Assembly: GCA_039619475.1 (NCBI GenBank) | Contig: CM077115.1 | Coordinates: forward strand, 27,541,083 to 27,605,082 | Reading direction: 5' to 3' | DNA length: 64,000 nucleotides | From: Icerya purchasi | Taxonomy: Eukaryota > Arthropoda > Insecta > Hemiptera > Monophlebidae | Shown: piece by piece, positions 9,546 through 23,189 of the stretch | Layout: the number at the start of each line of letters is the position of its first letter | Numbering within the stretch: the first letter of the stretch is position 1 | Notes under the pieces: generated by a model | The model's database searches: none | The model's input: the letters and a program-made list of their open reading frames with translations, nothing else | Told to the model about the DNA's origin: nothing | Position numbers and translations under genes: made by a program

Positions 9546-12500
9546 TTATATAGTTTTGTATATGTATAAACTCGACTATTTGCCATCGGAACATTTCCTG
9601 GATCCCAAATGAGAGTCTATAATTCTTTTAAAAGAGTCCATTTTAATTGACGACTGTGTTAATTTTCGCAAGATGAAATAAATTTGTTATAAGCATAATC
9701 AAAAAAATAATACAAATTCAACATTACGGATTTTATTAAAAGGATATTTAACACAATTACAGGACACTCCATACGAAAACGTTACAGATTACAGACATTA
9801 ATGACTACGTCATTCTTATTTTGGGAGCACTAAGGAAGTCTTGTGATAACGTTTTTGCGTTACAGCTACGCAATTTATTTCATTTTACGAACAATAACAC
9901 AGTCGACTGAAAATGTAAGAATTGTAGAAAACCATCATCTGTGGAGCAGTCTTCCCATTGCGAAGTACAGGGAAGTAAGCACTGAGCTTAGCTACGACAT
10001 TAATTAAAAACCCAATTACCATATTAATGTCGGCGATACTTTTAATACTCGCTGTATATTACTTATCCATATGCTTAATTATAAACATCGAAACAATTTA
10101 GTATGCTTACGTTGCAACTATGATGTACTACAAAGCCTTGTAAATTCTAATGCCACTGCTATACTAAAGCGACTGGTCAGAATAGAAAGATTGAGATTTC
10201 TCTCAGAAGGTTTAGCAACAAACGTAAATTTATGGAAAAATGGAATTGTTTCCGAGAGTAAAAAGGATAGACACTGCTGGTAAACAGAAAACTCTATGGG
10301 AAGGGGTGTTAACCAGCAGCGACAATCAGAATAAGTAAATTTCAAAATTAGTATTATAATACATCGTTCTTTGTTTTGTTTTTTTTTATTGTTTTTTATT
10401 TTTTCGTTAAGATATGTTTGTTGAATAGCCCGGCAAAAATTTCAATTTAGATTATACTTGAACGAAAGAATTTATGTACTGCAGGGGATAATTTGAACGA
10501 CTATGTAATAATTGTGCCCAGACACTTTATATGAGTGGGAACCCGTGAAAAAGGCAATGCACAAGCTTCTTTCAGTATGAAAAGCTATATTGAATTCGGC
10601 ATTCAAATTTTATTACTGGCAAATAATCGCATTATTAAACTATCTGTGGATAGAGTGATCTGATATCCATTAAAACGTAGAAAACGGCTTACGCTTCGAA
10701 TTTCGGGGTTATAAAAAAGATATCTTCATCCATTTTATTCATTAGAAGTTCTATTAAAAAAAGAGTAAAAAATTAAATTATTTTAATAGATCACCTGCAG
10801 ATTTAGCCAAATTTTCGCGGCTATTCGAATTGCTCGAGTTTTTTTTTGTTTTTTCAATATTTTAACTTTCTCGTTCAGTAAGTAAATGTGACAAAAAAAA
10901 AAAAAAAAAAAAGAAGAAAAATCTTATATTGTAATAATCATTGGGTCTTTTCGCGGTACAATATTAAATAATTAAACGAAAAAAAAAAAAAAAAAAAAAA
11001 AAAAGTCAAACTTAAAGCTTGCTTAGAGAACTGATGGGAATACTTTAAGACAATACATATTACTTAATGAGAAAATTGTTTATCTTATAAAGTAAATAAA
11101 ACGAGTGCTATAGAAGAAGGGGCTATCGAAGTTATAATGTACCAAGCCCAACGACATCGATGAGAATAGAAGATGGGTACAAAAGAAAGAAAAATGTTAT
11201 AAGCATAATTAATATGTATTCATTTTAAATTTATTTTAATCGAATGCCTGTAAAAATTTATATTATTGTACTTTCGCGGTAAATATCCGATAATAGAGTT
11301 TTATTATCGATTATTGCAGAAAGGTAACGCATATTTTTATAAAAATTTTATTTGTTATAAATAGCAACATTTTAAAATATTTAATATAATTAAATATAAT
11401 ATACGATGTTAATATAATTAACAAAAAATGATTATGTTGTATTTATAATGTACGAAGTAAACACATTATTATTATGACATTCCAGTACGAATTTAGCGCA
11501 CACGTAACAAAAATGTCGGTTTAAAGCGGATGATTTTCGATGTTTATATTTATTATCATTATTAATATTATTAGTAGGTAAATAAAATTTTAATTGACCT
11601 ATATTACGTATCACTGTGTTAACTAATGAAATCGGTAAACATTTAATTTGTCCGTTATTACTGCTACCGCATATCAAATATGTACATAGTACTTACATTT
11701 ATATTTTGTTAAAATCAATAAATGTGTTTTAAAACATCGAACGCGCGTGTAATAATAACCTGGTTATGTGACAAAGGTGCGTATTTTAATTCCAGTGTTA
11801 TATAAGAGGATCTTTGTTAACGCCGAATAAATTATGGAATGCAATTTTATTTTCAGCTATTCGTAAAAAAAAAAAAAAATTAAGTAATTTTTCGGAACCA
11901 GGTGCGTAGAGAATATTTCATAAATTCATTTAAAATTCCATTAAAACGAATATTTCGTCCTTTCCAGTATAATTTTCCATCATTTTCGCACATCATTTGC
12001 GATAATTACGTTTTTAATTAAATACAAATTTTTCGATATAAGATCGTTAATATTATTGACATTTATCACGAAGCGATGAAATGATAAAATAATACGTCTG
12101 AGAAAAAATACGTTAACAGTATTGTCGTCAAACAAAGAGTTTACCAGTGAAGAAGCCGAGACCGATCATTTTCGGAGCGGAACACCGATAAGGTGAAAAT
12201 TAATTATCATATCCTGCTCATTACAGAAGATCTCGACCATATTTATTTTACCCTTTTTAAAGAAAAATTTGTAATTAAAAATTTAAACACATATCAACGG
12301 GGTTTAAGCGAAAGCACGACCTTTTTTCAAACGAAATGCTTAGAATTTGTTAATGAAGGGGAAACAACACCGGAATCGCGCACCCCGACGAAAAATACAG
12401 CGGGAACTTTAAAAGAAATAATAAAATTTTGTAAAATCGGCGCAGTAATTAATGAATAAAAGCCATTCTCTTTCTCTATAATTACTTCCAATATATACGA

Positions 12501-13565
12501 GTGCTCAGCGTATCGTATATATAATGTATTGAATAATCATATTAAGATGGTTTAGAAACCGCGTGAAAATTGAAACTCAATAATTGCGGAACAGTTGAAA
12601 AATCGAAAATTGTACATATAAGTATCACAATTGACACACCTGTGTCTAAGGCAATGTGTTACTACTCTGAGACAGCCGATTATTTTGGACGCCGAAAAAT
12701 TGAAAAAAGAAAAAAACTATCGAGATTACATAATAGGCATTTAAAAGTACCGAAAAATCACCCTTAAAAATTCGCAACTCGCTATCCCCGCCGGTAACCT
12801 ATTAACGTGAAATTTTACATGTGTAAAGAAAATCAAAAAATTGATCGTAGCGTTAAAATACTTACAATAATTTAAAATTAGCCCCCTCCCATCACTTTAA
12901 TCAAAAACAACGGAAAGAAAAAAAAATGTTTTCGTGGCAGCTCGGCTTATCAAAAGTTATATCTGGTTTACAATAGCAAAAATCATATTATAACCCGGTT
13001 ATTTAGATGACTACTCCATTTTTACCCGTAAAAAATAAAAAGATGTTACACAAAATTGTAATTTTACAACGATTTTGTAGAATTGCACCGAAGTATTTGA
13101 GTTAAACTTTTTTTCTATTCTCCGTACAGGTAAACACAAAAGTGCACAATTCGGGTGTCCTACTAATGAAGGTTCCAAGGGGGGAAAGCATTTTTTGACG
13201 ATTTTAGCAAAATCAAACTAAAATAGAGATATTCAATCATGTTGATTAATACTGATAAATATAGTAGTGAGAGGAAAGTGAAAACAAAATTCATTTTTTG
13301 GAAAGAATCGTAAATTTAAAAAAAAATAGTAACAATAAAAATGTTTAAATAAGCAATATATTTTATAATAAAACTTGTTCGTGAGGACGGAAAAATTGAA
13401 CAAATAATATTGTTCCGTTTGTTTTGTGTCGTCGGTAAACGTCGCCTGCCCCCCCCCAAACATTATTTTTATATATTTTAAGTAAAAACCATCTAATTGC
13501 TCTTTGTCATTGTCGATGTTGAGCTGCATCCTAAAAAAAGGAATAGCAAATAATAATAAAATGAA

Positions 13566-13599
13566 AAAATAAATAAATAAATAAATAAATAAATAAATA
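13566..13599. repeat. (AAAT)n microsatellite
   Basis: About eight uninterrupted AAAT units. Confidence 0.9.
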
Positions 13600-14935
13600 G
13601 GAAAGATGGTAAAATAAAAATAATCGACAATGAAGAAAACAGATTATTTCACAATGCGAAGAATAGTGGCGTGCAGAAAAGGCATAATAAAGCAGTAGCA
13701 GCCGTATTACGGAATAATTCTTTCTCATTCCATCGGCCACTGTGGGCGCACTGCTTGCAATCGCGGTCACATTGTGTCAGATGGAGATTTTTTGTCGACA
13801 CTACTCAGTACCTTTTTTTTTTTTTTTTTTATGCTAGCCACATCGCATACAATTTTGTATAGATATGTAGGGTCTCTATCTCTATTGTAAACCGGTAAAA
13901 CGGCTAGCAAGACATGAGAACTTTCGTTTAAGACTTTTCTCTTATTGTTAACCCTCGCGTTTATATTTCCGATCATACCGGTTGTTTTAATATTGACCTC
14001 TTTTACTATTTCCTCTCTCAGTAGTTCTGACCATCTCCTTCTTTTCTGAATAACTACCCTATTACGTTCTGCATTTTTCCTTTTTGATGGGTAATCGTCC
14101 GGACAAGTCTAACACAATAAAAGAAAGAAAAAGAAAAAAAAATAACATGATAGACTTGCCAACAAGAAAATTCTGTTGCAATTAAATCTGTTGTTCTTAA
14201 AAATCGTCAACGGAACTTTTTAAATTTCGAAATGTATCCAGATAAAATCTAGATATATTACAATTTGTCAAACAAATTTTACGAGCTTGTTTTAACCGAA
14301 CAATATGCAAAATTTGATCATAAGTCCATTTTTTTCGGGCACTAAACTGGAAGAAATCGTTTAATAAATACATTCCTCGAGAATTTAATATTTTTTGAAA
14401 AAGTGGAAGCGTATGGCAAACGAATTTAAGGGCAGCGTTTATGCGTTACCCATTAAACACCGCGTCCATAAGTATATATCTTTAGCAACGTTAACTTTAT
14501 CACTTTTTTTTTTTTTAACATTCCAAAAAACTGAGTTCCTTAAAATACTTCGTATCGCTGAAAGTAAGATAGAAAATCAAACAACTTTTATCTAAGATTA
14601 ATGTTTGTACCTGTTTTTTAAAGAATTTTCAAAGGGGCCATGATTTACGATTATAACCATAAAATGGGGCATTAGGGGTGGGGGGTGAGTAAGGACGAAA
14701 AATTATTTTCATTATTAATATACCGTGGGTTTTTGGCGCAATGTTTCTTCCGCCTTAGCGCCGCATACGTGTTTTACGGTCAATCCTGAACAGTCTCAGC
14801 TATTCGACATTAATCGAACGGACAAACAACAATTATATCATCATCGGGTTATCATTTTTTGTACAGCACCATTTTTACGTTACACTACGCGATGTAAACG
14901 GATTAACAATATTTTGAAAAAATATTCGCACACAT

Positions 14936-14960
14936 CCACACACACACACACACACACACA
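14936..14960. repeat. (CA)n microsatellite
   Basis: About eleven CA units. It creates the HTHTHTHT stretch in a chance open frame. Confidence 0.85.
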
Positions 14961-15042
14961 TACACAAATTTACACTTGCGTATTTGTCGTTACGTTTGAA
15001 CGTAGAAAACAATATAATATCGGAAGAGCGGCGATTCGTTTA

Positions 15043-15188
15043 TTAGCCGAACAGTTTTTCGAAACACGCGTGACAGTACGGCTTATCATTTTGTTCTTTG
15101 AAAGTTCCTTTGTTTAACTGCTTCAAACAGAATGCGCAAACGAAATGTTCAGGGTGGAATTTTCGGAACATAGCCGTTATGCAACGAC
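15043..15188 (-). CDS. Pax: Paxillin distal terminal exon (LIM4)
   Basis: The acceptor is tactttcgcag. The first two bases complete the Gly codon split at 18824. It encodes [26 protein letters not shown] and [20 protein letters not shown] before TAA at 15045-15043. With CAGC from the previous exon this gives LIM4: C-x2-C, H-x2-C (HFVC), C-x2-C (CAFC) and C-x2-C (CHAC). The block is nearly identical to animal paxillin, where the LIM domains target the protein to focal adhesions. The 47 residues and ending position match the normal paxillin terminus. An AATAAA overlaps the stop. The real 3' UTR length is not visible. Confidence 0.95.
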
Positions 15189-16059
15189 CTGCGAAAGTAG
15201 AAACATAATTAATTATTTCTCCAATTAGCGTAAACTAATGAGAACAGCCGCTATTCTTCGAAATCTATTTTAAATTGATTGCGCATTAAGCAATTCTAAA
15301 ATATGTATTATTTAGGAAACCGCGATTTTCGAGGTAAATTACTAAGTAGACTAAGTGCAGGTATTTCGAAATGGTTTAAAAAAAATGAGTCCCCACCGTT
15401 GCGCGCATAGCGAAAGTCTCAAGTATTATTTCTGATGCACAAAGAAAATTTTTACTCGTACATACACGTCTACAATTTGAATAGGACTTTATAGGCACAA
15501 AAAATCTTTCGAGTAAATTTAAAATTACATTTGAAATTTTTAATTATAAAACAAAATTCAATAATGCTAACAATCATCGACAAATGATTTCGGGTTCGTC
15601 GACTTTTTCCGATCTAATGTAAAGAAGTAAAAACAAACCCAACAGAAAAAAAAATTGAAATATTTAATTACTTCTCCTCGGTAGGATCGCTGGAAGAGTA
15701 AGTGAAGAAAAATATCTACCGAGTTAAGCTGACTCCCCAGATTTTTGAAATATCCTCTAAAATGATCAGATTTTCTAAAGTTTTTAAACCGAACAGAAGC
15801 ATCATCATTCCGGCCTATATATGTATTTCTGAGAATTTATTTTTTATCATTTTCGCATACGTTAAAACCAATTGTTCTTGTTTTCTATTTTGTTGATTCG
15901 TCTTCAGCACCGATGAAAATACACCAAAGTAAAACCATCATCCAGTGACGCAATTAAAATAAAATCATTCAAATAATAGTAGGGTGGTACACTTATGTAA
16001 GTGTAATATCAGTTTTTAGGCTACTGCTGTTTGGGGGTCACCCTTTTTTTTCGCTAGAA

Positions 16060-16330
16060 TCTTTTTGGCGGGATCGTTTCGGCGGTAGCGAGCGAAAGCA
16101 GAAGTTTTTTCCAATAAACTACGCAGTTTTCCAGATATTATCCGTTAAACATTATCATTTGTGTTGATAAGAAACCCCTTATTGTGCTTCCTATATTCTG
16201 TCATTTCCTTCCCCACTAATTATTCCTGCTATTTGTTCCTTTTTAGATAAAATTTCTGATTGGATCAAAATATAACCGACTTCTTTCCTTACCTTTTGTT
16301 TCTGGGTAAAGGTTCTTGGTTGACGAGCCC

Positions 16331-16362
<32 letters not shown>

Positions 16363-18650
16363 GATAAGAAACATAGGAGTTACCCAGATTTATTTCTAAG
16401 CCACTATAAAACAGAAATTTTGAGCAAAAAATACCATTCCTCGTTTTTAGTTCTTTTCCATACCACAAAATACAGATTTTATGTAATTATATTAGATTAT
16501 TCATTTCTGTTATATATATTTTTAACCTAGTTTCGTGTTTTCTAATGTACGTTATCTTAATAAACTGCTTTAGAAACGACTAATACGACTGCCCGCTACT
16601 GCGTATATTTATATTTAATACATACAATAATTAGATTACTCATTTGCTTATTGTACAAACACCATTACACACACACTTTCTTGGTTGACGGGACTATGTT
16701 TTCATCCTGTCTCTAAGTTTAAGTACGCACGTAGAGAGGATTACCACATAAACAAAATATTTTTGTTACTTGCCTGCAGCTACTTCTCACTTGCACACAC
16801 CTTTTACTTAAGTACACTAGTCTTCTACTTCTTTATACATGAATTATTTCAAATACAGTTGCCCCACCCGCCATGTCGGGAATGGGATAATGAGAAAAAA
16901 TAAATAAAATACGACTGTCCAATTATTGACCATCTTCGTCTGTTTCTTACTAGCAGAACTCTTTAAGTATATAGGTAGGTCGCAAAAGTCTCTTTATCTA
17001 TATATTTCACACCGAAGTCGTTATTTAAAAAAAAATATTAAACAATATTATAAAACAAATTTCAACTTTATTTACAACAACGCATTAATCGTTTTCTGTT
17101 TCTGGTCATTTACATCTATTTTGCATTCCTGTTTACCACCTTCTAGTACTTGTATAGCATCTTAATTGTAATTACATTAAATTTCGAAACTTTGTCTAAC
17201 ACCCTTAGCAGTTTTATTTAGAAATAAAAAGAATTTTTTTTCGCAATGATATATTGTAAATAGTTATATTTGTAATAGTCCTATTTTGAATTTTATAAAC
17301 TCCAGGTTACTAGCATATTTTGATTTTCGCTTTCACAAAAAAAAAAAAAAAAACGCTAAAACCACCGACAAACTCTATTCTTATTAACCCGTGATTTATA
17401 TGAATGGTTAATATAAAATTTTAAAAACACATCTCGAGATATAAAATCGTTCCTATCAGCAATTTTTTCATCAATCTATCACACTCCAAACAAAAAAAAG
17501 AGAAGTGGTATCTAGAGGAGGACACCGGTAGGAACAAAGTTCCTTTCACTTTTTGGTAGATATATAAAGTCATTCATAAAGTATACAATCGAAAATAAAA
17601 TAAAATTTACACGTGTTTAGAATTGGGGTTATACAGCTGACCGCGCACAGTGCTTCCTGCTCGAATCTCGATACTCGCGCGTACACACACAAACACGCAC
17701 ATATCTGTATATAATAGAGACGGAGAAAAGGAAAGAGAGCGAAGGTCGCCTGGAGGACGCATAACGCTTTTTCCTTACGTAACGATTTCTGCCAGTTTAT
17801 TCCTACCGTAAGCCACGTTTAGGAACTCTGTTCCAAAAAAAAAAAAATCCAAAATTTGGAGCTCCCTGGGGATCTGTAAGTTCAGCTGTATTTTTTCCCC
17901 TCTAAAACGCTCTTTTATATACATATATTTTGTCTTTTTCGACTTTTTCACTCGCTTACACGAATATACTTTTTTTTCTGTCGGTTTTTGTTTCTAAAAA
18001 ACCGGGATTTAAATCATCTTATATTGGTAATTTTTTTTATATTTTATGAAAGAGTATGTTTTGAATTCCACTGTTAATCTAGTGATGAGTTATATCTTCA
18101 AGTAATTTTTGAAGACGTTCAAAATTATATAATATTGTTAATAGGGTTTTTTGCTGTGCAGAGTAATCAACTATCTTTAAGTATAGATTATTCCCCGTTA
18201 AACAGAATTTTAAAAGGATCCAATTTTGAAGATAATAAGTCAAACCATGCCTTAGTTATGTAGTATATTTTAATATTTTTATCGTTTCTAAACCAGCTTA
18301 CTAAAATTCCGTACAGCAAAAAAACGAAAACAGGTTAAAAATATTTAAGCGAAATGAATAATCTAATATAATTACGTAAAATATGTATTATTCTGCGGTC
18401 TGTATATATATATCCTAAATACGGAAAAAAACTAAACTGAAAACGAGGAACAGCATTTTTTGCGCAAAATTTCTGACAGTAGTAAATAGAGATGTTTTAT
18501 AGTGATGTAGAAATAAATCCGGTAACTATTAACACAAATGATAATGTTTAGGCTAGGTAATATATCTGGAAAACAACACCGTAGGTGATTTGCAAAAAAT
18601 TTTACTTAAAAAGCCTCGCTATTGCCGAAACGTTGTTCTACGCCGAAAAA
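16060..18650. mobile_element. Element with long inverted repeats, unknown class
   Basis: The left arm (16060-16163 plus 16360-16583) matches the reverse complement of the right arm (about 18290-18650). Shared blocks include cgtttcggc..tagcg at 16075-16090 and 18617-18632, cattatcatttgtgtt, gaataatctaatataatta and gctttagaaacga-like ends. Inward of the right arm, 17850-18290 matches a second copy at 29331-29850 in the same orientation. This is either one transposon with arms of about 360-420 bp or two copies in opposite orientation. I see no transposase. Confidence 0.6.
16163..16372 (+). mobile_element. Short 5'-truncated LINE insertion with 13-bp target duplication
   Basis: Bases 16176-16359 are a 184-bp insert ending in 29 A residues. 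It is flanked by the perfect duplication gttgataagaaac at 16163-16175 and 16360-16372. The insert matches the last 180 bases of the LINE ending at about 46230: ccttattg.gcttc at the start and ctttctggg..aa ... gttgac..gcccaaa before the tail. This is a typical target-primed retrotransposition product, inserted into the left arm of the inverted-repeat element. Confidence 0.9.
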
Positions 18651-18818
18651 TCGCCGAATAGTTTAATTGGTTCTAATAGTATAAAGGTAAAAGATTGGCA
18701 GGCGTACTTTGAACGTACTGCAGACTGCAAAATGATTAGTAAATGTTTAAATCCGAATGAATTAATAATTTAAAATAAACACCGATATTATTTCCACAAA
18801 GGAAATTCCTTTTAACTA

Positions 18819-18944
<126 letters not shown>

Positions 18945-19253
18945 CTAAAAACAAAAAACAAAACATAATATAAATAACAGAGGAGCGCACTACTACTATT
19001 TTTAAATTGAACAGAACATACAAAAAATAATAGAAGAAAAACAGGTAAAACGATAAAACACATAAACGTCGTTTAAAGGAGTACAAAGTACAGCAACTTT
19101 CATTTTAAAAAGTTGATTTTTTTTTGTTTATTTTTGGAATATATTGAAAAAAAAAAAGAAAAAAAAAGTTTCATACTGAATAAATCAATATTATCCTCTT
19201 TCTCTCGTTTAATTTCACTCAACTATTTCCATTTGACTGCTTTCAAATAAATC

Positions 19254-19287
19254 TTCAATTTCAATTCAATTCAATTCAATTCAATTT
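19254..19287. repeat. (TTCAA)n pentanucleotide repeat
   Basis: Six to seven units of TTCAA/CAATT in tandem. Confidence 0.9.
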
Positions 19288-21031
19288 ATTATTATACACG
19301 AATGAAAATATAAAATTGTAAACAGGTTAATTATATCCGCGAATACGCAAAGATGTGTGAGCTGCGAAACACACAATAAAAAGTGACACTGGTCAAACTT
19401 GCACCTATGTTTTACAGAAAATATTTTCGTTAAGCTCAGTTTACAGTATATTTGTTTAACCAGTGTTTACATAAATGTATAAACATATGACTAACCCCCT
19501 AGTACACATATAAACAACAATTCATCGGTTATGGCTGACTTAGATGCATTTCCAATCATTCGCACTAACTTAAACAGTAAAAACTGAAGCTGTTATAGTT
19601 GATCTAAACCCAATCACCACAGTACTAACAATAAAAAGACAATAATACTGGAATACAATAATAGGTTAGAAATGCTTAAATAATACACCATTTAATCTCA
19701 TATTTCTCGTTCGTAGATCGTACACCCTAAGTAGATTATTCTAAAAAAGTTTTAAAATGAATTGTATTTATTCCAAATTACATTCTGCTCATTTTTTTGG
19801 CATTTAAAATTTTACAAAGGTTTAATCCGTAGATTTACCAAAAGATCGCAGTAGACCACGATGTTTCATGGAATGACGCTGGAACTACTGAAAAATAATT
19901 GTACGGAGTTCTTGAGAGCAGACAGAAAGAAGAAAAAGAGGGCGAAAATCAGCAAGAGGTGGTATCGTAGAGCCAACAATTTTTTCAAAGAAAGTTGATT
20001 TTTTCCTTCTTTTCGATTTGTACCAAATAAAAATTACCTAAACTAAGTTTTTTCCTTTTTTTTTTCTTTTTTGAAATTCGAAAATATTTTATCTTCACTC
20101 AAGGCAAAACTGTATCAAGAAAGGGAAGACAAAATGCAAAGAAAATAGTTTTCGCTGGGAAATTTATATTTTTATTAGCTTGTCACATTTACTGTATTTC
20201 CTGTGTCTGTTACTATTTTTCGTTTCTTTAAAAAAAAAACGACCGATAGAGGGGTTCCGTCACATTTGTGCGATTGCTGGGGATACATTACCAATTGAGG
20301 TAGAAAATTGAGGGATTCATTTCGTTTAATGCATATGGAAAAAAGTACATTTCTTCCAAATTGAAATGTCAAGCAAGAAATTAAAAAAGATTCCATTTTA
20401 AAAAAGATTTCTCTTATCCGTTTATTATTCTTCGGTTATAAGGGACATGAAATCTTACGGATACACGTTTTACATCGCGGATATCTTTTGACAAGAAAAA
20501 TTTTTCTGAGATTATAAATTCTTAAGAGCGAGGACTAAGCGTAATTTGTTACATATTTAACTAGTTATTTAGTCTCTGCGTCTGAGTTGCGTTGATTCGC
20601 GATAAATAAGATCAGTTTTACATTTGCAAGCACATCTCTCACTATCCGCTTAAATATGACAAAGATGAGCCCGTTTTCAAATAGATATTATTTAGTTACT
20701 TGATATTAATTTCGAACTTTTGCTCATCTACTAACGAAAACCGCGCCTCCATATCTTTTTTCGCCGAAATCTGTTATGTACACTTATAATAATATATTTC
20801 TCGAATACATTATTAATCGATATCGTATAGATTGGCATTCCGTAGGCGGAGATACATTTACGGAGACACCACCTCAGGAATTACAAAAAATACTGCAAAA
20901 GGGAAGAAGACTTTCAGGGCCACTGCAACATGGGCCATAAAACTCTCTCTTCCGGATACAAAAAACTTAACAATATGGCGAACAACGGTTATGCCCTCTA
21001 CAAGAATTAAGAAAATATATCTATTATGTAC

Positions 21032-21063
<32 letters not shown>

Positions 21064-22089
21064 CGAACAATATTTAAACACTTTATTTCTTCATGTAATT
21101 AAAAAGGATTTTTTTAAATCTTCCAATTGCAGTAAGATATGCGCACGTTCCGAGAAAATATCATTTGAAAAATTCCGGGCCATCATTTTTCTGCCAAGTT
21201 GTAAGTTTATTATTCTAATTTAATATAATTTTCGAAACCGTCGCTATTTCGATGTGAGATAGTATAATGATATTATTTTTTTTTTAATTTCTTTTTATTT
21301 TTTCATTATATACATATACTTGTGTAGAATATTTTTCAAACTACTTCGGTAACGAAACAAATGTTATGCATTACACACATACGTGTGACATATTTAAGCG
21401 AATTACAATGTAGCCGTTAGTTACCATACACGTAATTATATAAAGCAAATTATCATAAAATGTGTAAGATTTTCTTAGGAGGAATTGCTAAATTTTTTTT
21501 TTTCGGAAAAAGAAATAATATAGAAAGTTTTGAATTTTACTGCAAAAAAATTAAAGTTTCGTGGTGCACAGCGGTTATGTTGAAAGTAAATACTAATATG
21601 AATTTAAAGTTTTCTGCAATTTCTCGGATTTTTCTGATGATAAATTTAATTAATAAACTTTATAGTAAAAATTTGTAATATAAAGTTCATTTTACAAATG
21701 TTACTATCGTGTGTGTATTTGAAATGTTACATTTATTTAAATAACGATAATTTACTCAAAGTGCTTGTTTTCAAAGTAGTAAACAAGAGAAACCATTAAT
21801 TTATTTTTATTTAAACTTAACACTGTGATAGAAGGAAAACGGCAATATTTTATAGCACAGCCTTCGTACCATACAACATCGCGGTATTACACAGAATGAA
21901 TTTAAGATACAATATCAGTATGAAATGAATAATTTTTTATACGTTTATTTTAAGACTATCCCGGTGCGAATCAAGTAAAGCAGTCAATGCAAGTAGTTCA
22001 GAAAAGCCTAAACGACTACAAATATTAAACTCCAACAAAAAAAAAAATAAAATAAAATAAAACCAATTGAGAAATCTAGACAATATTAC

Positions 22090-22480
22090 ACTCCGATACA
22101 CTCAACATTATCTCGTAAATTATGCAAAAGCTTTCGACAATATTGATCGATCAAAATTATGGGACGCAATGTCGATGATGAGGCCGATCTAAACGCCTTG
22201 TTTATTTCGTAAGAAACCAATAAGGACAGCAGTGCAGTAATTATGATTCAACAATGTTTATCAAATAAATGTACGATTAAAAAAGATACGCGTCCTAATA
22301 CTTCTATTATTCAACATTTATGACAGGAATATATTATGGGAGGAAGAATGAACGACTGCAGGATGGATTAACAATTGGCAGCTGCAGAATGACGAATCTA
22401 CAATTTGCTGACGACACTGCTCCTATCGACAAAAGTGGAATCAAAACAGAACTGTTATTATCTAGGCTAAAAAGGCAAAA
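22090..22480 (+). mobile_element. RTE-like LINE reverse-transcriptase fragment
   Basis: Reading across breaks gives YAKAFDNIDRSKLWDAM near 22117, LLLFNIY.RNI near 22303, and a shortened MTNLQFADDTAPIDKSG near 22390. These are the FxKAFD, LLFNIYxE and FADD blocks of an RTE-like reverse transcriptase. The FADD aspartates survive, but stops and deletions elsewhere make it inactive. Confidence 0.8.
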
Positions 22481-23189
22481 GATAACTTTAAAAAAAAAAA
22501 AATACGATCACTGATCGGTGTAATAACCTAGCGCAGCCAGATGTGGCTGCGAAATATAACGGTGATAAATACGGATACCCAAGGGTATCTGCATAACAAT
22601 GGCCGTAGCAGTACAATGGAAAAGTAGGGGGGATCCAATTAAGACGTATAGCTACCAAAAAAATATGTCACATCAAAAATAAAGTAAATAGTACGAACAC
22701 GTTGATATTTTTCCTTTCGTATCACATACACGGCAAAAATCTGAACAATGACACAGACTGTGATTGTTGGAAAATAAAAGCTTTTGAAATTATGGCAAAG
22801 AATGTTTGCGAGTTTGCTACACGTCACTCCCTACTGGTGCGCCCGTTTCAGATTAAATAGCGGATCTGAGCATATATAAAAGAACAGTAATTTTCTCTTC
22901 CGAGTGAATAAAATAAAAAAAAAAAAAAAAAAATTACAAGAAAATATTATGCGATAACAGAAAATCAAAACTATGACTGGATTTTATTAAATGACCGAGA
23001 CTAGATAAACATTTTAAAATATAGCCGAGTTGTTGCTCGAACGACCGATCAAGGACCCTAAGTTTAGTGAAAATTATCGAAAATAAATAATCGTTACTAC
23101 TATAAATAAATAAAACAAGCATCATAGTATACATATTAATTATAATTAATTTGTTTACGTTTTGATGTTTGTTCTTTTATTTATTGACG

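Larger units (their letters stand above)
9546..15042. other. Intergenic region between convergent genes; no gene seen
   Basis: AT-rich DNA with homopolymer runs (10890-10912, 10980-11004, 13811-13830), an (AAAT)n run and a (CA)n run. Open frames at 10071-10283, 12193-12459, 12570-12767 and 14395-14595 show no family signature and no convincing splice context. Part of the stretch near 15042 must be paxillin 3' UTR, but its end cannot be placed. Confidence 0.6.

Noticed and set aside
9200..9586. 128-codon minus-strand open frame
   Set aside because: It runs through the SINE and a TA/CA microsatellite, which produce its YIYIYI-like end. It is not a gene.
12193..12459. 88-codon plus-strand open frame between the two genes
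   Set aside because: Lys/Ile/Asn-rich as expected from AT-rich DNA, no motif, no nearby exon with matching phase.
20832..21077. 81-codon plus-strand frame ending in a poly(T) run
   Set aside because: Three frames are partly open here and none gives a known motif. The tail is poly(Phe) from the T tract.
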